A stretch of DNA of 64,000 nucleotides. It comes from Corythucha ciliata. Its lineage: Eukaryota > Arthropoda > Insecta > Hemiptera > Tingidae. The position numbers and the translations under genes are program-made. A model generated the notes under the pieces. The model searched no databases. It was given only the letters and a program-made list of their open reading frames with translations, and was not told where the DNA came from. Where the stretch lies: NCBI GenBank assembly GCA_038030265.1, contig CM075942.1, positions 39,894,751 through 39,958,750 on the forward strand. Direction: 5' to 3'. Position 1 is the first letter of the stretch. Each line of letters begins with the position of its first letter. Below are positions 11,136 through 22,782 of the stretch, piece by piece.

Positions 11136-12800
11136 CGTAAATAAGCGTTTCTTTTTTTATTGTTCTTGTGTTTCCTTTCTGGATTTCCGAAATTCGGCTC
11201 CCCAAGGAAGGCCGAGCCCGGGGGTAACTTAGCCAGTGCCCCCTCCCTCTGGACAGGCCAGCAGATCTTTTGCAAAGTACGAGTGACTTCTGGGGTTCTT
11301 CCAATATTCGCGGCGATGCTGTGGATGTACCACTACTTTACCGTCTTCGAGGTGCTTATTGAACTGGCGGTTTCCTAGGTTCACATAATATGAAAGTTTT
11401 TTCGAACTTCACTAACTCCTTCGTAAGGAGAACACAAAACACTTATTTTGCTTGAGATTCTCGAGATCAATCTCGAACCCACCCCGTTTGTTTAATGTCC
11501 TATGCAAACAAAGTCGATAGCTCAATCATTTTTCTTGCGTCTCTCGTCTTAATAACTGCAGTTCAAGGTAAACTCGGTATTGATAATTTAATTTTTTTTT
11601 TTAGGGGGAGAGTATACTACAAGAGTATACGTGCTAAAGTAAACAAAACTGCGTTGTTGAACTCGAAATCCTCTCCTCACCGTGAACTTTTTTCTTCGTC
11701 TCTCAACTTTTTATTTACTGTTTTTTTTTATTATAGCCATTCAAGAGATTTGTTAATAGAAGTCGGAAACATGGGAGCGTCAAGGAAATGGCATTGAGCA
11801 GGGGTTGTCTGTTAGGAGAGCCCAGCGGTGCGAGAGTACATTTTTTCTTCATTTTGTAATTGATAGCGATATAGAGAGGCTGATTTTATTAGAGGTGGGA
11901 AGTTATTTCCTTCACCTGTGAATTCGTCGAAGTTTGACCTTTATGTCCTGTGACGATTTTTTCAATTCAATTTCTTTTGATCCATTCACCTTCTGCAATC
12001 TGCATCTCCTTGCAACAAAACCTATAATTTAATCGTCCCATTGAACGTCTTTTTTCCGCAGACCTGTGACATCGGACATTCTAATCTGATGTTTGCCGAA
12101 CATGTATGAACGCTTGAAAACGGAGATGAAAAGAATAAAATTGGTACGCGGGCGGGCTTCCACGACGAACAACACAACAGACTGTTTTCGCCATAAAAAG
12201 AAAGCTTTCCAGTATCCACCAAAAAATAGAAAACAAAGCTTTTTGTTTGGAGGACCTTGATGGACATTTTTATTATCTGCGTTGTATCTCAAGTTAGGAT
12301 AGCCACTTTACTTCCTCGACATTTAACAATGAGGAAGTAGAGCTTTCGTGCTAAAAAAGAAAAAAAGTCCATTGAAAAACTTAGTGCATCTAAATGTGAG
12401 TCCAAATCTTTGACTTTTTAAGTTTTTACGTACATGTTAGAGGAAAATTTCGTACTATCGTTGTCAAACAATGCTATGTCGCGCTAATCTCCTAAACTAC
12501 CGATTTTGACGCAATTTCGAGAGCAGATACAGCTTAGATCCCTGTTGATCGAGTTTGTTCAGGGAGTTAATGTGTAGTGTAATAAGTCTAAAATAATATT
12601 TCAGGTGGGGAAGGAAACCGAAATTAACATACGCGGATGCAGAAGTGATTTCTCGTAACGATCACAACCCACCAAAGGTGCTCCTTCATACAATCCAATC
12701 TATTCCAGATGCCAATGTCATTACGAAACCTGAAAAAAATAGATCCCAAAACTTATATTACCACCATTTTCGCACTGGGGTAATATTCTTGATTTCTCGC
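11136..12800. other. No firm gene; possible signal-peptide exon
   Basis: The only point of interest is 11495-11567 on the plus strand: an ATG, a short polar start, a hydrophobic run (IIFLASLVLITAV) and then a GT donor at 11568. This could be the first exon of a secreted protein, but no second exon was found. Confidence 0.2.
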
Positions 12801-12812
12801 CCATGGGCGAGG

Positions 12813-12878
12813 AAAGTGGCCCATTTCTAAACGCTGGAAGAGGCTTCAGCGGGCGGGAATAGTATATTACGACACGAG
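12813..12878. repeat. Direct repeat, copy 1 (TCTAAACGCTGGA)
   Basis: About 66 bp around TCTAAACGCTGGA and GCTTCAGCG.GCGGGAA recur in the same direction at 14041-14108, with a GACACGAGAAC/GAGCACGAGCT continuation. The pair brackets 1.2 kb of non-coding sequence and may be the remnants of one element. Confidence 0.6.
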
Positions 12879-14040
12879 AACATAAAATTGCTCATTCCAA
12901 ACGAGTACGACTACTTGCCGACACGAGATGAAGTCGAGTGCTGGCACAATCGCACTAGCTTCTGAATGAGCTGTTTCAGCTCGTGTATCGTACGGCGTTT
13001 TCTCTACACCTACCAATAGCCAAAGATAAAAGAATTCAAAAGAAATAGTTCGAAATCTTTAGCCTAACTCAAACACAATTCTTTAAAGTGAGGCGAAGTG
13101 GGTGGGGCCTATTTTTTCACAGCTGAATTCTATTGGTTGGAAGGCTACAGATTTGATTTCTTTTTACATTTTAGTGCATTTCATTCTGAAAATGCACTAT
13201 TGGTCTCGTCGTGATGGTGGCAAACATGGGTCATGTCATGTTTTTTTCACGTTTCAGAACCTCTAGAACACGAATTCAGTGGTCTCCCGGATTCATATAT
13301 ATACATTTCTATATATATTTATTTATAAGCTTATGGCCGTTTTCTTGTTAGCACGATAACTCTCGAAGAAATTAATTTAGCGGAACGCGCTTTGGCACAA
13401 AAATCAGAAGTCATAAGACCCCGGTCGGTATTGCATTTGGGCCAAATCGGTCGAGGTGGAGGGGGAGAAAATAGGGGTTGAAATGGTCAAAAAATCACTA
13501 TAAATCACCAGTTGAATCTAGAAGCGTCATATTCAGTACGTATACTCCATGTTAGAGTAGCCTTTGATTCCCATTTTAATTTTTCGAAAAAGTCAAGGTG
13601 GTGGGGGTGGTCTTTCCGGTGTGGAAGTGTAAAAATAGCTTCGAACTTCACTAGTTCATCTTAGCGCTCTAAAATTCGACTCAATAATTTAATGTAACGA
13701 AAGCCCTGGTTTCCATTGAGATTTATCGAAAACTTTGATTGGGGGGGGGGTGAAATGGGGGATGAAATTTCAAAAAAATTGCTTAAATTCACACGTTTAG
13801 GTATTATAAAATACGGCACAAAAATTTAATCTTACAAAGCCCTTGGAAAACTACCAAAACTTTTCGACATTTTTGAAGAGTGGGTGGTGAAAATAGAGGA
13901 AGCAGTTCGGCTTAATGAAACAAATTATGGTATCAAAATTATTACTTCTGGGACGGCTTAGGGTATCCGTATACGGAATGAAATGCACTCTTTCCGACCG
14001 CCAGCTGCCGGAGCGAAATTTTTTTTCACACTGGTGCGAG

Positions 14041-14108
14041 AATGAAATTGCCCATGTCTAAACGCTGGAGAAAGCTTCAGCGAGCGGGAAAGGGATTATT
14101 CTAGAGCA
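14041..14108. repeat. Direct repeat, copy 2 (TCTAAACGCTGGA)
   Basis: Partner of 12813-12878; differs by a few substitutions and one indel. Confidence 0.6.
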
Positions 14109-14704
14109 CGAGCTGGGTCTTTTGTTATCGGGTGGGTTGTACGTTGGTGAATCTAAGGTAACTATTCAACCGAGTGAGCCCATCCGGCATTTTGGGGTAG
14201 ATAAAGTTGATATTTAGTGGGTAGGAGGGGTGCATGGAGTTGGAAGTACTATGGAGTGTCCGACCGTGTCCCACGGGGCTTTATTACATTTATGATAAAT
14301 TTATCTACCTCAATATGGCCGTGAGGTCACCTGGTAGTATAGGTTCTCTAGTGAATCGAGTGCAACGATATCAAAAGCGGCAGCCATTTTTAAAGACAAA
14401 CTGAAATGCAGTTTGCCTGCGGGATTGTTGCGGGCGCAGTGGAGTACGCGCGATCCCAGGGATAGGAGGGATTTCAAGTCTTCTTTAAAATTGTTGCACT
14501 TTGGAGGACGGCCCCCTTAAGATTCGCATGCAATTTTATTAGGGAAAGTTTCCTTTAATCCGTAGCCAAAATGCAAAAAAAATCTGCAGCATTTTGTTGC
14601 AATATCCAGACGAAAATTGAGAAAAAGAGCAATAATATAACGTGGGTAACATTCCGTCAATTCACGGCTAATATGGAGAGAAAAGATCTAAAGGCGGATA
14701 AATT

Positions 14705-14949
14705 TTATCATTTATAGCCGTGAAAAGGTCTCCATAAACCGCAAATTAGACGTAGAATCGTGAAACTATGAGTGTGTTTTCTCAAATTCAGACGCGAATA
14801 TGAGCTTTATTTCTAAAAGCTTTATTTCTAAGAGCTTTATTTCTAAAAGCTCATATTCGCGTCTGAATTTGAGAAAACACACTCATAGTTTCACGATTCT
14901 ACGTCTAATTTGCGGTTTATGGAGACCTTTTCACGGCTATACATGATAA
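14705..14949. repeat. Near-perfect 104-bp-arm palindrome with tandem-repeat loop
   Basis: The arm 14705-14808 and its inverted complement ending at 14949 differ at about one base. The ~40-bp loop is three tandem copies of AGCTTTATTTCTAA(A/G). Near-identity of the arms in otherwise decayed repeat sequence says the inversion is recent or kept by gene conversion. The arms include CTCCATAAACCGC, also seen in the degenerate repeats near 45590. No TIR signature of a known transposon. Confidence 0.85.
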
Positions 14950-15335
14950 AATAGGTTCGTCCACGGTAGGGTAAGTGAATAAGTTTTCCCGAGCAATATT
15001 TCTAGAACCAAACAATTTTTGGGAGATCAAATTATTCATTATACTTTTTGGCGTTGTTGTGAAGGATGAGTTTTTTTTTTTACCAACAATAATCAAATTA
15101 ACGGTTTGGTCAAAGCTTCCGCATCTCTTGGCCAAACATTAATAATAGAACCTGGAGGATAGAAGGCGGGGCGAACAGGGTGTTCGTCCTCCTATTAATT
15201 AAGGTGGGTTGGAGAGACCGGGGACAAAAGCAACATTTTTTGAAAAAGCGCTGATTAGGCCAGTCACTTTAGACATCCAAGGTCACAAAAAATCCGGTAA
15301 ATCTGAATTTTTAGTATGTTATCAGGGGAGGTACT

Positions 15336-15608
15336 ACTAAAGTACGCGACACGAAATAAGGCGGGTGTGACTCATCGGCCCTCCCATGCCCTGTTGCCAC
15401 TCCGTGCGTTGTGGGTGGTGATGTGGGGTGGGGTTTTACGAACGCTCACCGGCTCACAGCTCTCCAAAGTGACAACGATGGGAGCGCAACGTTGCCAGCT
15501 ATGGGTGTAGACTTGAGCTTTTCATCGCATCTTTGGGACTATAATGCGCAACGTTGGTTTTTTAGTCGATGAGTCACACCCGCCTTATTTCGTGTCGCGT
15601 ACTTTAGT
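15336..15608. mobile_element. MITE with 43-bp inverted ends
   Basis: Ends ACTAAAGTACGCGACACGAA and complement, perfectly paired through GTGTGACTCATCG, enclose a GC-richer body that holds two GCGCAACGTTG motifs. Target duplication not clear. Confidence 0.75.
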
Positions 15609-16019
15609 GTAAATCCAAGTTTGCAGCTTCGAGAACCCTGTGCTAACGCAGGGTGCGCGAAAAAACTATAAATTTTTGGACTTGTTTAGGATTTAGGCCT
15701 ATATCTCCCTAAAAATGCATCCTACGAAAAAGGTCACTTGTGTATCTATGAAATTAGACCAAATGTGCTAAATTTTGAGCCCATGCGGAGCTCTGTAGCT
15801 CTAATAGTTCACCAGTTATTTTGAAAAAAACTAAAATTATAGACCGAGAGCTGGCGACAGCCCCATTCAACCGGAAAAACATAATCATGAAAGCTGTGCG
15901 AAATGATAGCTTATGACCTCCTATTTACGAGTCCGCAGAAGTCTGCCATGCCAGGCCTAAGGATTTTACTGCCAATTAAAGTCCTTAATTTGGGACATGA
16001 ATTTAACCGGAAGACCATC

Positions 16020-16400
16020 ACCTCAGACGGTCATATTTATTTTGTAATCATCTTCACAAAACCTATGGAATGAGACCATTTCTAGGACTATATTCTTCCG
16101 GTTAGTTTGAATTCCCCAAATTTCGTCAGTTTGACGAGTTACAGAGAGCAAATGCCCCAGGCAGACGCTGGTAGACGATCATATTCGTAATCAGCTCCAC
16201 AAAACCTTTCGAATGAGACTAGTTTCAGGACTATGATCTTCCGGATAATTATTTTCCCTCTGAGCGGTTTGACTGGTCACTGAGGGCAAATGCCCCTGGC
16301 AGACACCGGCAGACGATCATTTTCTTGTACAGCTACGTAAAACCTGTTGCATAAGACTATTTTCCGGACTTCGTCCTTCCGGTTAATTATTATCACAGTT
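16020..16400 (+). repeat. Three imperfect ~140-bp tandem repeats
   Basis: Units begin near 16026, 16172 and 16310 with AGACG(A/G)TCAT and share ACAAAACCT..GAATGAGAC, GGACTATG.TCTTCCGG and GAGGGCAAATGCCCC. Spacing is 146 and 138 bp. A partial unit may precede at about 15865. Confidence 0.75.
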
Positions 16401-16459
16401 TCAGGCGGGGAATGTCTTCGCCTATTCAAGATGGGTATAACTTCAATTTTAGTGAAAAA

Positions 16460-16491
<32 letters not shown>

Positions 16492-19236
16492 TACCGAACC
16501 AATCGGGTTCTGTCAATCAGGTGGAACAACGCCACATGTGAACGATTGGCGAAATGCATGAGTAAAGCAAACCGTCGTATCGTTCTGATCGTTAGCTCGT
16601 GATAATTTGATCGAAGTTTTGGTATCGATCGAGTCGGAGTTCAGAGTTGCAGTCCAAAAACACCTGAGATTGGGAACCTCTCTTTAGGACCTTGGAAATT
16701 GACATTTTTTCCAGTGCTTGATAATACTTGTTTTGCCTTCTCTAAACCCTCAACAGCCGCTTAAAATGTAACACCCGCGTTCCTGTCTTAACTCTTTGTT
16801 TTTCGTTTATAATAGGTCTGTCTCAGCAATTTTGCAGTAACAGACTAGAAACGTGAAAGATTATTTTTAAATGCCTACGAGATTGATTTTGACAAATATA
16901 TCAGAAAACGTAAGTGTAAATATCAGCATCCTGCCCGGAAAACGGCAGAATCGGAGGAATGAAATACGCATTTTGCTGCTGTATGAAGCCATAACCTTGA
17001 CATTGTTTTCTTCCTAAAAAAGATGGCTTCAAAAAAAGTAGTAAACACATTCCCGCATTCAAAAATTTCCCGTGATTCATGACGCAGTTGATTCTGCGTT
17101 GGTCATACTTCTTATGGAAACAAAGCTCACTGTTTGAATTCATCGTCAGTTGATGCAACTTCTATGGTGAAATTTTCATAAAAAGACACTATTTTTCCTT
17201 AAAGAAAATAAGTCACGTCCGTGTAAACACTCATGTTTTTGAATCGCACAATGTTTCATCGAAGATGTCACGCGTTAGGAAAAAAAAAAAGTACAGGCGA
17301 AATGAAGGCAGCCCATAAACGTTTTACACACAATATCTGTTCGAGAGTTTCTTTTGATTTTCATTTTTATTCTCTCTCTCTATTTATTGTTTAAATGCTG
17401 GCACAAGAATTTAAACTTCCGGTCTGCAGGTCATGGTTAAAATGTTTATAGTTCCTTTTTTATCATCCTGCTTTAGTTTAAGCAAGAAGGAAGTCATGAT
17501 TTTGAAAGAAATCCTTGGGTTGAGCTGCGTTTTGAACACACGTGACTTCTTTTCTACCTTTTGAGATTTAATTAAAAATTTTGGTTTGAAAAAAGTCATT
17601 TTTTATAATTGTCAACCCGAAGAAATGTTAGTTATTCAAAAAAATCTCGCTCTTGCGAGTTTTTCTTTCCTGTTCCGTACTCATCCCCAGCACCATGCAC
17701 CACCGTTTATGGAGGACGGTGAGTTTGTCCACGGTTCTGTTCGGAGTTCCTTCTTTTTTTTTTCTTCTTGTTTTCGCGGGGGTCTCGTGGGCCCTACTTA
17801 AACTTCGCGTTAGTTATGCACGGTTTTTACGAGTTATGTAAAAGTGTGCAACGAACCCCATTTACTTCACGAGCACTTCTTGTATTGGAATCATTTCACT
17901 AGCAGCAGTCTAACATGGAGATGGCGGGGGAGGGTAAATATTAATCTTTAAAAAGTTTCATAACTTCCTTATTCTCTGTCCTGATACATTGGCCGCTTCC
18001 ATATAATGACAATTTTTTTTAACAAAGAACAGGCAGGTTGTTCCCTGTAGTAAGTGCTTCGATTCTTTTTTTCAATTTGGCTTTAAATCCTTCGATCTCG
18101 TTTTTTCCGTTACGTCTCAGGCGACAAATTTCCTCCGATATTTATAAAATAAGGTTTAGTGACACCAAGAACGTAGGAACGACCTTCCTCATAATGGGAG
18201 GGATTGCCCACTCATGTCCTTGCGCCTTTGTTTTAAAAATATATATCAGTGCTTGGACGACTCGGGAGGGAGTCGTCCGTCGTAAAAATTGAAGAGAGAA
18301 TAGAAAAAAATTGTAACTCACAGACTTGTGTTGTATACTGATAAATCATAGTCTTTAACAGGTGGAGTATGGCCTCCCTGGCAAGCTTTCGCAGGTTTCT
18401 TTTTCCAGCGCGATTTTAACACTGTTGCTAGGGTTCGCTTGCTGAGGCCGCGGACTCTCTTCGAAACCCACCTGTGTGTGTCAAGACATGAGGAAAGGAA
18501 GAAGAAGAAGAGGAGAAAGAAAGGGTGAAAAAGAGCGAAGGGGCAAGGCACTTTTACTTTTTTTTTACGATGAGGAAGAACAAACTAAAAAGAAGCCTTC
18601 GTATTCGATAAAGTTAGGCGGCCTCTTCAAGAAAAAAAGAGATAGGTGCCGGTTAAAAGATGGGTAGGGGATAATAATTTTATTTACAGTTATGTGGGAG
18701 ATAGGAGGCTGCCAAATTTAGGGGATATCAAGAACGAGCATCTTTCTGAGCTAAAGAAATACACGAAGCAACAGAGGTTGCAATAAAATGGGTCTTCCTT
18801 GTTTTAGAATGGGGACCTGATTATTTGTTTTAATATTCGTATTTTTTACTTATTTTCCTCCCAACGAGAACTTGGAAGTAAATAAAAAGTGTGTAAGTCA
18901 GGAACTTGCCCAGATTTTCCAAAATCAACCTTCTTTGAAGACTTCCTGCTCTTCGTCAGGCCTTGCTAAGTTGCTAAGCTCTACCCCCCCCCCCACCATA
19001 TGTTTACTCTTATTCGAGATCAGAGGCTGAAAGAAAAGCGTGCATAGACGCTCGTGCTTCTCACTCACTTAGCGGGCTTCACACGATTGGACTTTAATCG
19101 AATGGATGATTGATACCCTGACAGAAGGGTAAAGCGCACGCTAATATAATGCTTTGCTTAATTAAAGGTGGTGGAGTGAATACATAATTAGAAATTGTCC
19201 ACTGTATTCCCAACGGCTACCTTTCACCTTGATCTG
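16401..19236. other. No gene seen; poly-T at 16466-16491
   Basis: Apart from the T-run and small A-runs I see no supported feature. A Lys/Arg-rich open stretch on the minus strand (about 18480-18345), with an acceptor-like start, is too weak to call. Confidence 0.4.
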
Positions 19237-19239
19237 TTA

Positions 19240-19366
19240 AGCCCTGTTCACACGATGCAAAGTTTGAAGCTATATGCACGCTGGATTTTTAAAAACATCC
19301 GGTCACTACCAAGGAACATAATATGTTTCTAAAAAACCAACATGCAATCGTGTGAACATCAGGGCT
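19240..19366. mobile_element. TTA-flanked MITE (AGCCCTGTTCACACG ends)
   Basis: Inverted ends AGCCCTGTTCACACGATGC / GCAATCGTGTGAACATCAGGGCT with TTA at 19237-19239 and 19367-19369. The left border of the 3.1-kb duplication (19271) falls inside it, so the second copy carries only its right part. Confidence 0.8.
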
Positions 19367-19677
19367 TTATTCCCACTCTCGTTCACGTTTTCTTTATAGT
19401 CCCAAACTCCCGAACTGCCCGCATGGCCTACTCCTCTCACCTGATCACCCCCGCCCCCCGGCAATAAATCGTTTTGACCATCGTACCCTATTTTAGCTCT
19501 ACATTATCGTTTACAATTTTGAGCTGTGCGATTTCCCCTCACATTCTTCTATTTCAGGTAGATGATTCGGACATTTTCACCGGAAACGCACTGATACGTG
19601 TGTTTTGGCTCAGTGCACAGCGGGGCATCTGATCTCCATCAGAGAAACCGAGTATTTTTGAGCCTGACATATTTGTA

Positions 19678-20177
19678 TTGACGCTCCACGAGCTTCTCGA
19701 AGGATGTGGGGTCTCAGATAGCTGGAGCTCCTGGTCAGCATCAGACCTCAAAATTAGAATGCGGGAGATAATGGACATCATAAAAGAATCAATGGTGCCG
19801 AGGTCTGGGCCGAGGCGAAGCCAATACATGCTTGGCAGGTTCTCGATGAAGAAATTGCGGGTGGTAAGCCAGCTGTGGGTTGCCGGATTAAAATTGACCA
19901 GTCTGTTCGTGAATGGGGTCAGCTACAAGTTGGAAGCTCGCGACAGTAACTGCCCGCGATTTGTAACTTCGAGGAGATGGATGATCTGTACCACTTTCTG
20001 TTGCGCTGCCCCATCTTTTCGCCCTTGCGCGTGGACTATTTTGACAAATACACTTCGGGGGAGGAGTCTGTGACGCTGAAAATACTGCTAGACATTCAAG
20101 ACGGGGAAAAGATTAATAACCTGTACTATTTTGTCTCAAGTGCAGTGAAACTGCGATCATTCGCCTTAAATGAATAA
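19678..20177 (+). pseudogene. Non-LTR retrotransposon 3' end (copy 1), frameshifted
   Basis: Two overlapping frames give the tail of a LINE-type ORF2. The first carries LRVVSQLWVAGLKLTSLFVN (the conserved region before the terminal zinc knuckle). The frame then slips, and the second carries CNFEEMDDLYHFLLRCPIF, the usual E..HFL..CP motif of that knuckle, ending at a stop near 20177. Reverse transcriptase and endonuclease regions are absent. A 5'-truncated, dead copy; the same break exists in the duplicate, so it predates the duplication. Confidence 0.6.
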
Positions 20178-20557
20178 ATTAAGAAGCCCCTATTCCTACG
20201 TTTAGAAATGTATTCATCTGTTAGATGTGTTTCAGTTTGTTAATAATTAATCTTTTATTCTCGCGTTTATTTATTTATTTATTAGAATGTATTTCTATTA
20301 TTATAATTTTTCTATACTTGAAGAATCCAAATTAGTTATGACATAACGCCTGCTGCCAACCACTTTGTAATGCCACCTTCAGCGAAACAAATAAAAAATT
20401 GGCGATTGTAGCAATTGTAGCTAAGGGATACGATATCTGGTGGCGTTTCAGAGAAACATTGAGTCCGGTACTCCATGTGATTTGTTGTTGTCGTTTGACA
20501 ATCAACCCACTACAGAGGTTTTCTACAATGAGGAAGTTCCATGTATCAAAAATGTTG

Positions 20558-20797
20558 TTAGATAGATATGATGAATAATTCTGTCGCCGGTATTTTTAAT
20601 GAATAAATTAATTAAACTGATGTTATCCGGACGACGATGGAAGGGCATAGACCAACACGATTCGAGTTTCGAGAAAAAATCGCTTCCCGGCGGGATTCGA
20701 ACCCGCAACCTCTGGTTTACCAGTCTCAAAACTCGAATCGTGTTGGGCTATGCCCTTCCATCGTCGCCCGGATAACATCAGTTTAATTAATTTATTA
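20558..20797 (-). mobile_element. tRNA-like foldback/SINE-like element (copy 1)
   Basis: A 13-bp direct repeat, ATCAAAAATGTTG, flanks the unit at 20545-20557 and 20798-20810: the long target duplication typical of LINE-mobilised elements. Inside, arms of ~65 bp (about 20602-20668 and 20733-20797) are inverted complements. The loop carries, on the minus strand, a perfect tRNA T-arm (20690-20706) with box-B consensus GGTTCGAATCC, preceded by ACCAG-AGGTT like a tRNA 3' half. The 5' half does not pair, so it is not a tRNA gene. Confidence 0.65.
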
Positions 20798-21632
20798 ATC
20801 AAAAATGTTGGTCAGTGACACTTTTTTACCGTAAACTACGGCTAAATAATCCGACGGTGACGAGGAGGACTCAATATTGTACCTTTGGTATCACGGTTAT
20901 GCGGTACACGGTACCTACACCCGTAGAGAAACTTTCACTGTCGGCTATTTTTTGGGGAAGAAAACTCGAAAACACCGATTCAAAAACTTTTTCGACCATT
21001 TTGCTGAACCCATGCCGTTCTCTAAGCACTAAAACGAAACGGTGAGCTGGCGAGTACCAATAAAGAAATGATACGCTCGTGGGATGTCCCTCAAGGGTGA
21101 ATCCAGAGAGAACTGAGAAAACTGCTGTGTCTTCGGTTGCTCTTCCCGTCGTAACCGAGGCACAACATTGTCATTTCATTGTTCCCCAAAAATTTAGGGT
21201 TCAACGGTGGCAGTTATCAATTAGCCCATTGTCACTTTAGGTCAACTTACTACTTTTTCCCCGGTATGTTACGGACGCACGTTGACCACGAAAAAACACT
21301 TTAAGGGGCCCACACACGTACAATAAATGTACTACAAAAAACACTAAACTTGTTATCAAACATGTGTGGGGAGTACCAGTTTCATTATCACACACCACTA
21401 AGGTACTATTGGAGGCGAGCAGCGCCGCCAGCGCTGTGTCAATGGCAAGAAGATGAATTAATACAGTCCAGATCAAATGTAAACAAACCTCTTGATTACA
21501 AGGGAGCTTGAGTTCAATTTTGTTATTTTAGTGCGTTTTTGCTTATTTATTCTTACTTTTTTTTTCGCGAAACTGCTGAGAATTGACGAAATTTAGTGAA
21601 GTGTGCGAATGTACCCATAAATCTAGAAATTT

Positions 21633-21889
21633 CATGGAGGCCGAAGAACTTATAGCTGCTGGTCTCGTTGTCCTCACATCACAGGGAAATTGCCTTCAGA
21701 TGGTGAAGGCGTTCATCTCGCGTGCATCGTTAGGAGCTCTTCGTCGCCTGACAAGACTTACCAGGTTGAAGGAGTTCTAGCGAGCCAGGTCAATTGCTTG
21801 AGAGTTACTAAAGTCAAGTGTAGTAATTGTAAGGCAGGTAGCTCAGGCTCTTGCAAGCACGTTGTTGTCTCCTTGGTGTCCGTCAACCG
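21633..21889 (+). pseudogene. SWIM-type zinc-finger gene, first exon (copy 1)
   Basis: Frames after ATG 21633 and around 21690 resemble the start of SWIM-domain proteins that accompany YqaJ-like exonucleases in many animal repeats. The finger-like part is KCSNCKAGSSGSCKHVVVSL (CX2C..CKH, where the family has CXC..CXH). A good donor (GTATGT) follows at 21890, leaving phase 2. The two frames before the finger are offset, so a short intron or a frameshift lies near 21680. Next exon: 22157. Confidence 0.4.
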
Positions 21890-22156
21890 GTATGTTGTAG
21901 TTCTTAAATTTTATTTGCTGTGTTTGAAGGGGAACAAACATTTAAAATTTGTTTAAACACCCTGTTGTCTCACACGTTGTGTGGCTTGATGAGTATGAGA
22001 GAAAAAAAGAGGATATCTGGAGCGCGCAGCACTGTCACGTAGCCGTAGCACTTCGGTCCATGATTTTATTCTAATCTGGGAACTTTTTCCACTACCATTT
22101 CCGGGAAAGAACGAACCGGTACGGTTTTATAATTTTTCGACTAACGCGTTCAGCAG

Positions 22157-22386
22157 GGCGATGCAGTGTTAAGTGTGGGTCACATCGTTTTGCTCGGAAG
22201 TGTGAACAGAACGACTGAGAAAAACGATATATTCGGACTCTGTCTTCAGAGCAGTCATTTGTCGGGTCCTTCTCATGAGATCAGCGTCACCGTAATCAAC
22301 GAAGAGAAGATCGTGGAAGCCAACTGTTCATGCACGGCTGGCAACTCATGGAAGCATATCGTAGCGGTGTTGCTGAAGGTTCACCG
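22157..22386 (+). CDS. SWIM-type zinc-finger exon (copy 1)
   Basis: Preceded by acceptor CAGCAG and followed by donor GTAATG at 22387. The frame is open, with the family pattern GHIVLLGS.., CLQSSHLSGPSHEISV, then the finger CSCTAGNSWKHIVAVLL. The third zinc ligand, usually Cys before Lys-His, is Trp and the spacing is two residues short, so zinc binding is doubtful. It ends in phase 2 and splices over a 68-bp intron to 22455 in frame. The phase does not fit the donor at 21889, so the two SWIM-like exons are unlikely to be joined directly. Probably part of a transposon-associated gene rather than a core host gene. Confidence 0.5.
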
Positions 22387-22454
22387 GTAATGATTATTAT
22401 TTTGATGAAGTTTAATAATTCCTTGATTCAAAAGCCTATTTTGTTGTTTTTAAG

Positions 22455-22782
22455 CGTCGGTATAGCAGATCTGGAGGACTTGAGTTCCACCGATCTGAAG
22501 CAACAGTGGGGTAAGGCACGGAAACTAGTGAAGGACTTATACACCCCTGTTTCTGTTGACCAAACTTGCCATCTGTCTACGAAGACCCTACCTTTCAACC
22601 AAGTTCGCCGGGCAGACCACTTACAAACGCTGTTGTCTGCCTGCCCAGGTACTTTTCCCTCGCCAAATTTCCCCAGTGGGTACTTGAAACCTAAAATGCG
22701 TCAATTAGGCTCAGAAGCCTCTCTCCTGCACGCCAAGGAAACGGTGGCCCACGAGACTCGTGCGCTTTTGCCTGAATTATGA
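22455..22782 (+). CDS. Exon after SWIM finger, YqaJ-protein-like linker
   Basis: Acceptor TTTTTAAG precedes 22455. The reading continues exactly in phase from the SWIM exon and contains LEDLSSTDLKQQWGKARK, the linker that commonly follows the finger in SWIM/YqaJ proteins. The frame runs to a stop at 22780-22782. A GT near 22649 could be an earlier donor; no exonuclease exon was found downstream. This exon lies in the spacer and is absent from the second duplicate. Confidence 0.45.

Larger units (their letters stand above)
19271..22402. repeat. Segmental duplication, copy 1 (3.13 kb)
   Basis: Nearly identical to 23725-26848, with the same order of LINE remnant, tRNA-like foldback and SWIM exons. 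Differences are a handful of substitutions and small indels, for instance 8 bp fewer TTTA units in copy 2 and length changes in A-runs. Left border inside a MITE; right border just past the donor at 22387. Confidence 0.95.

Noticed and set aside
18318..18551. Lys/Arg-rich minus-strand open stretch with an acceptor-like CACACACAG
   Set aside because: Its phase does not fit the flanking host exons and no family resemblance was seen.
20690..20750. A complete tRNA gene
   Set aside because: Only the T-arm and 3' half fit; the anticodon 5' stem and acceptor do not pair.
21308..21372. 65-bp MITE with CCCACACACGT/ACATGTGTGGGG ends
   Set aside because: Inverted match is only ~12 bp with mismatches and no target duplication.
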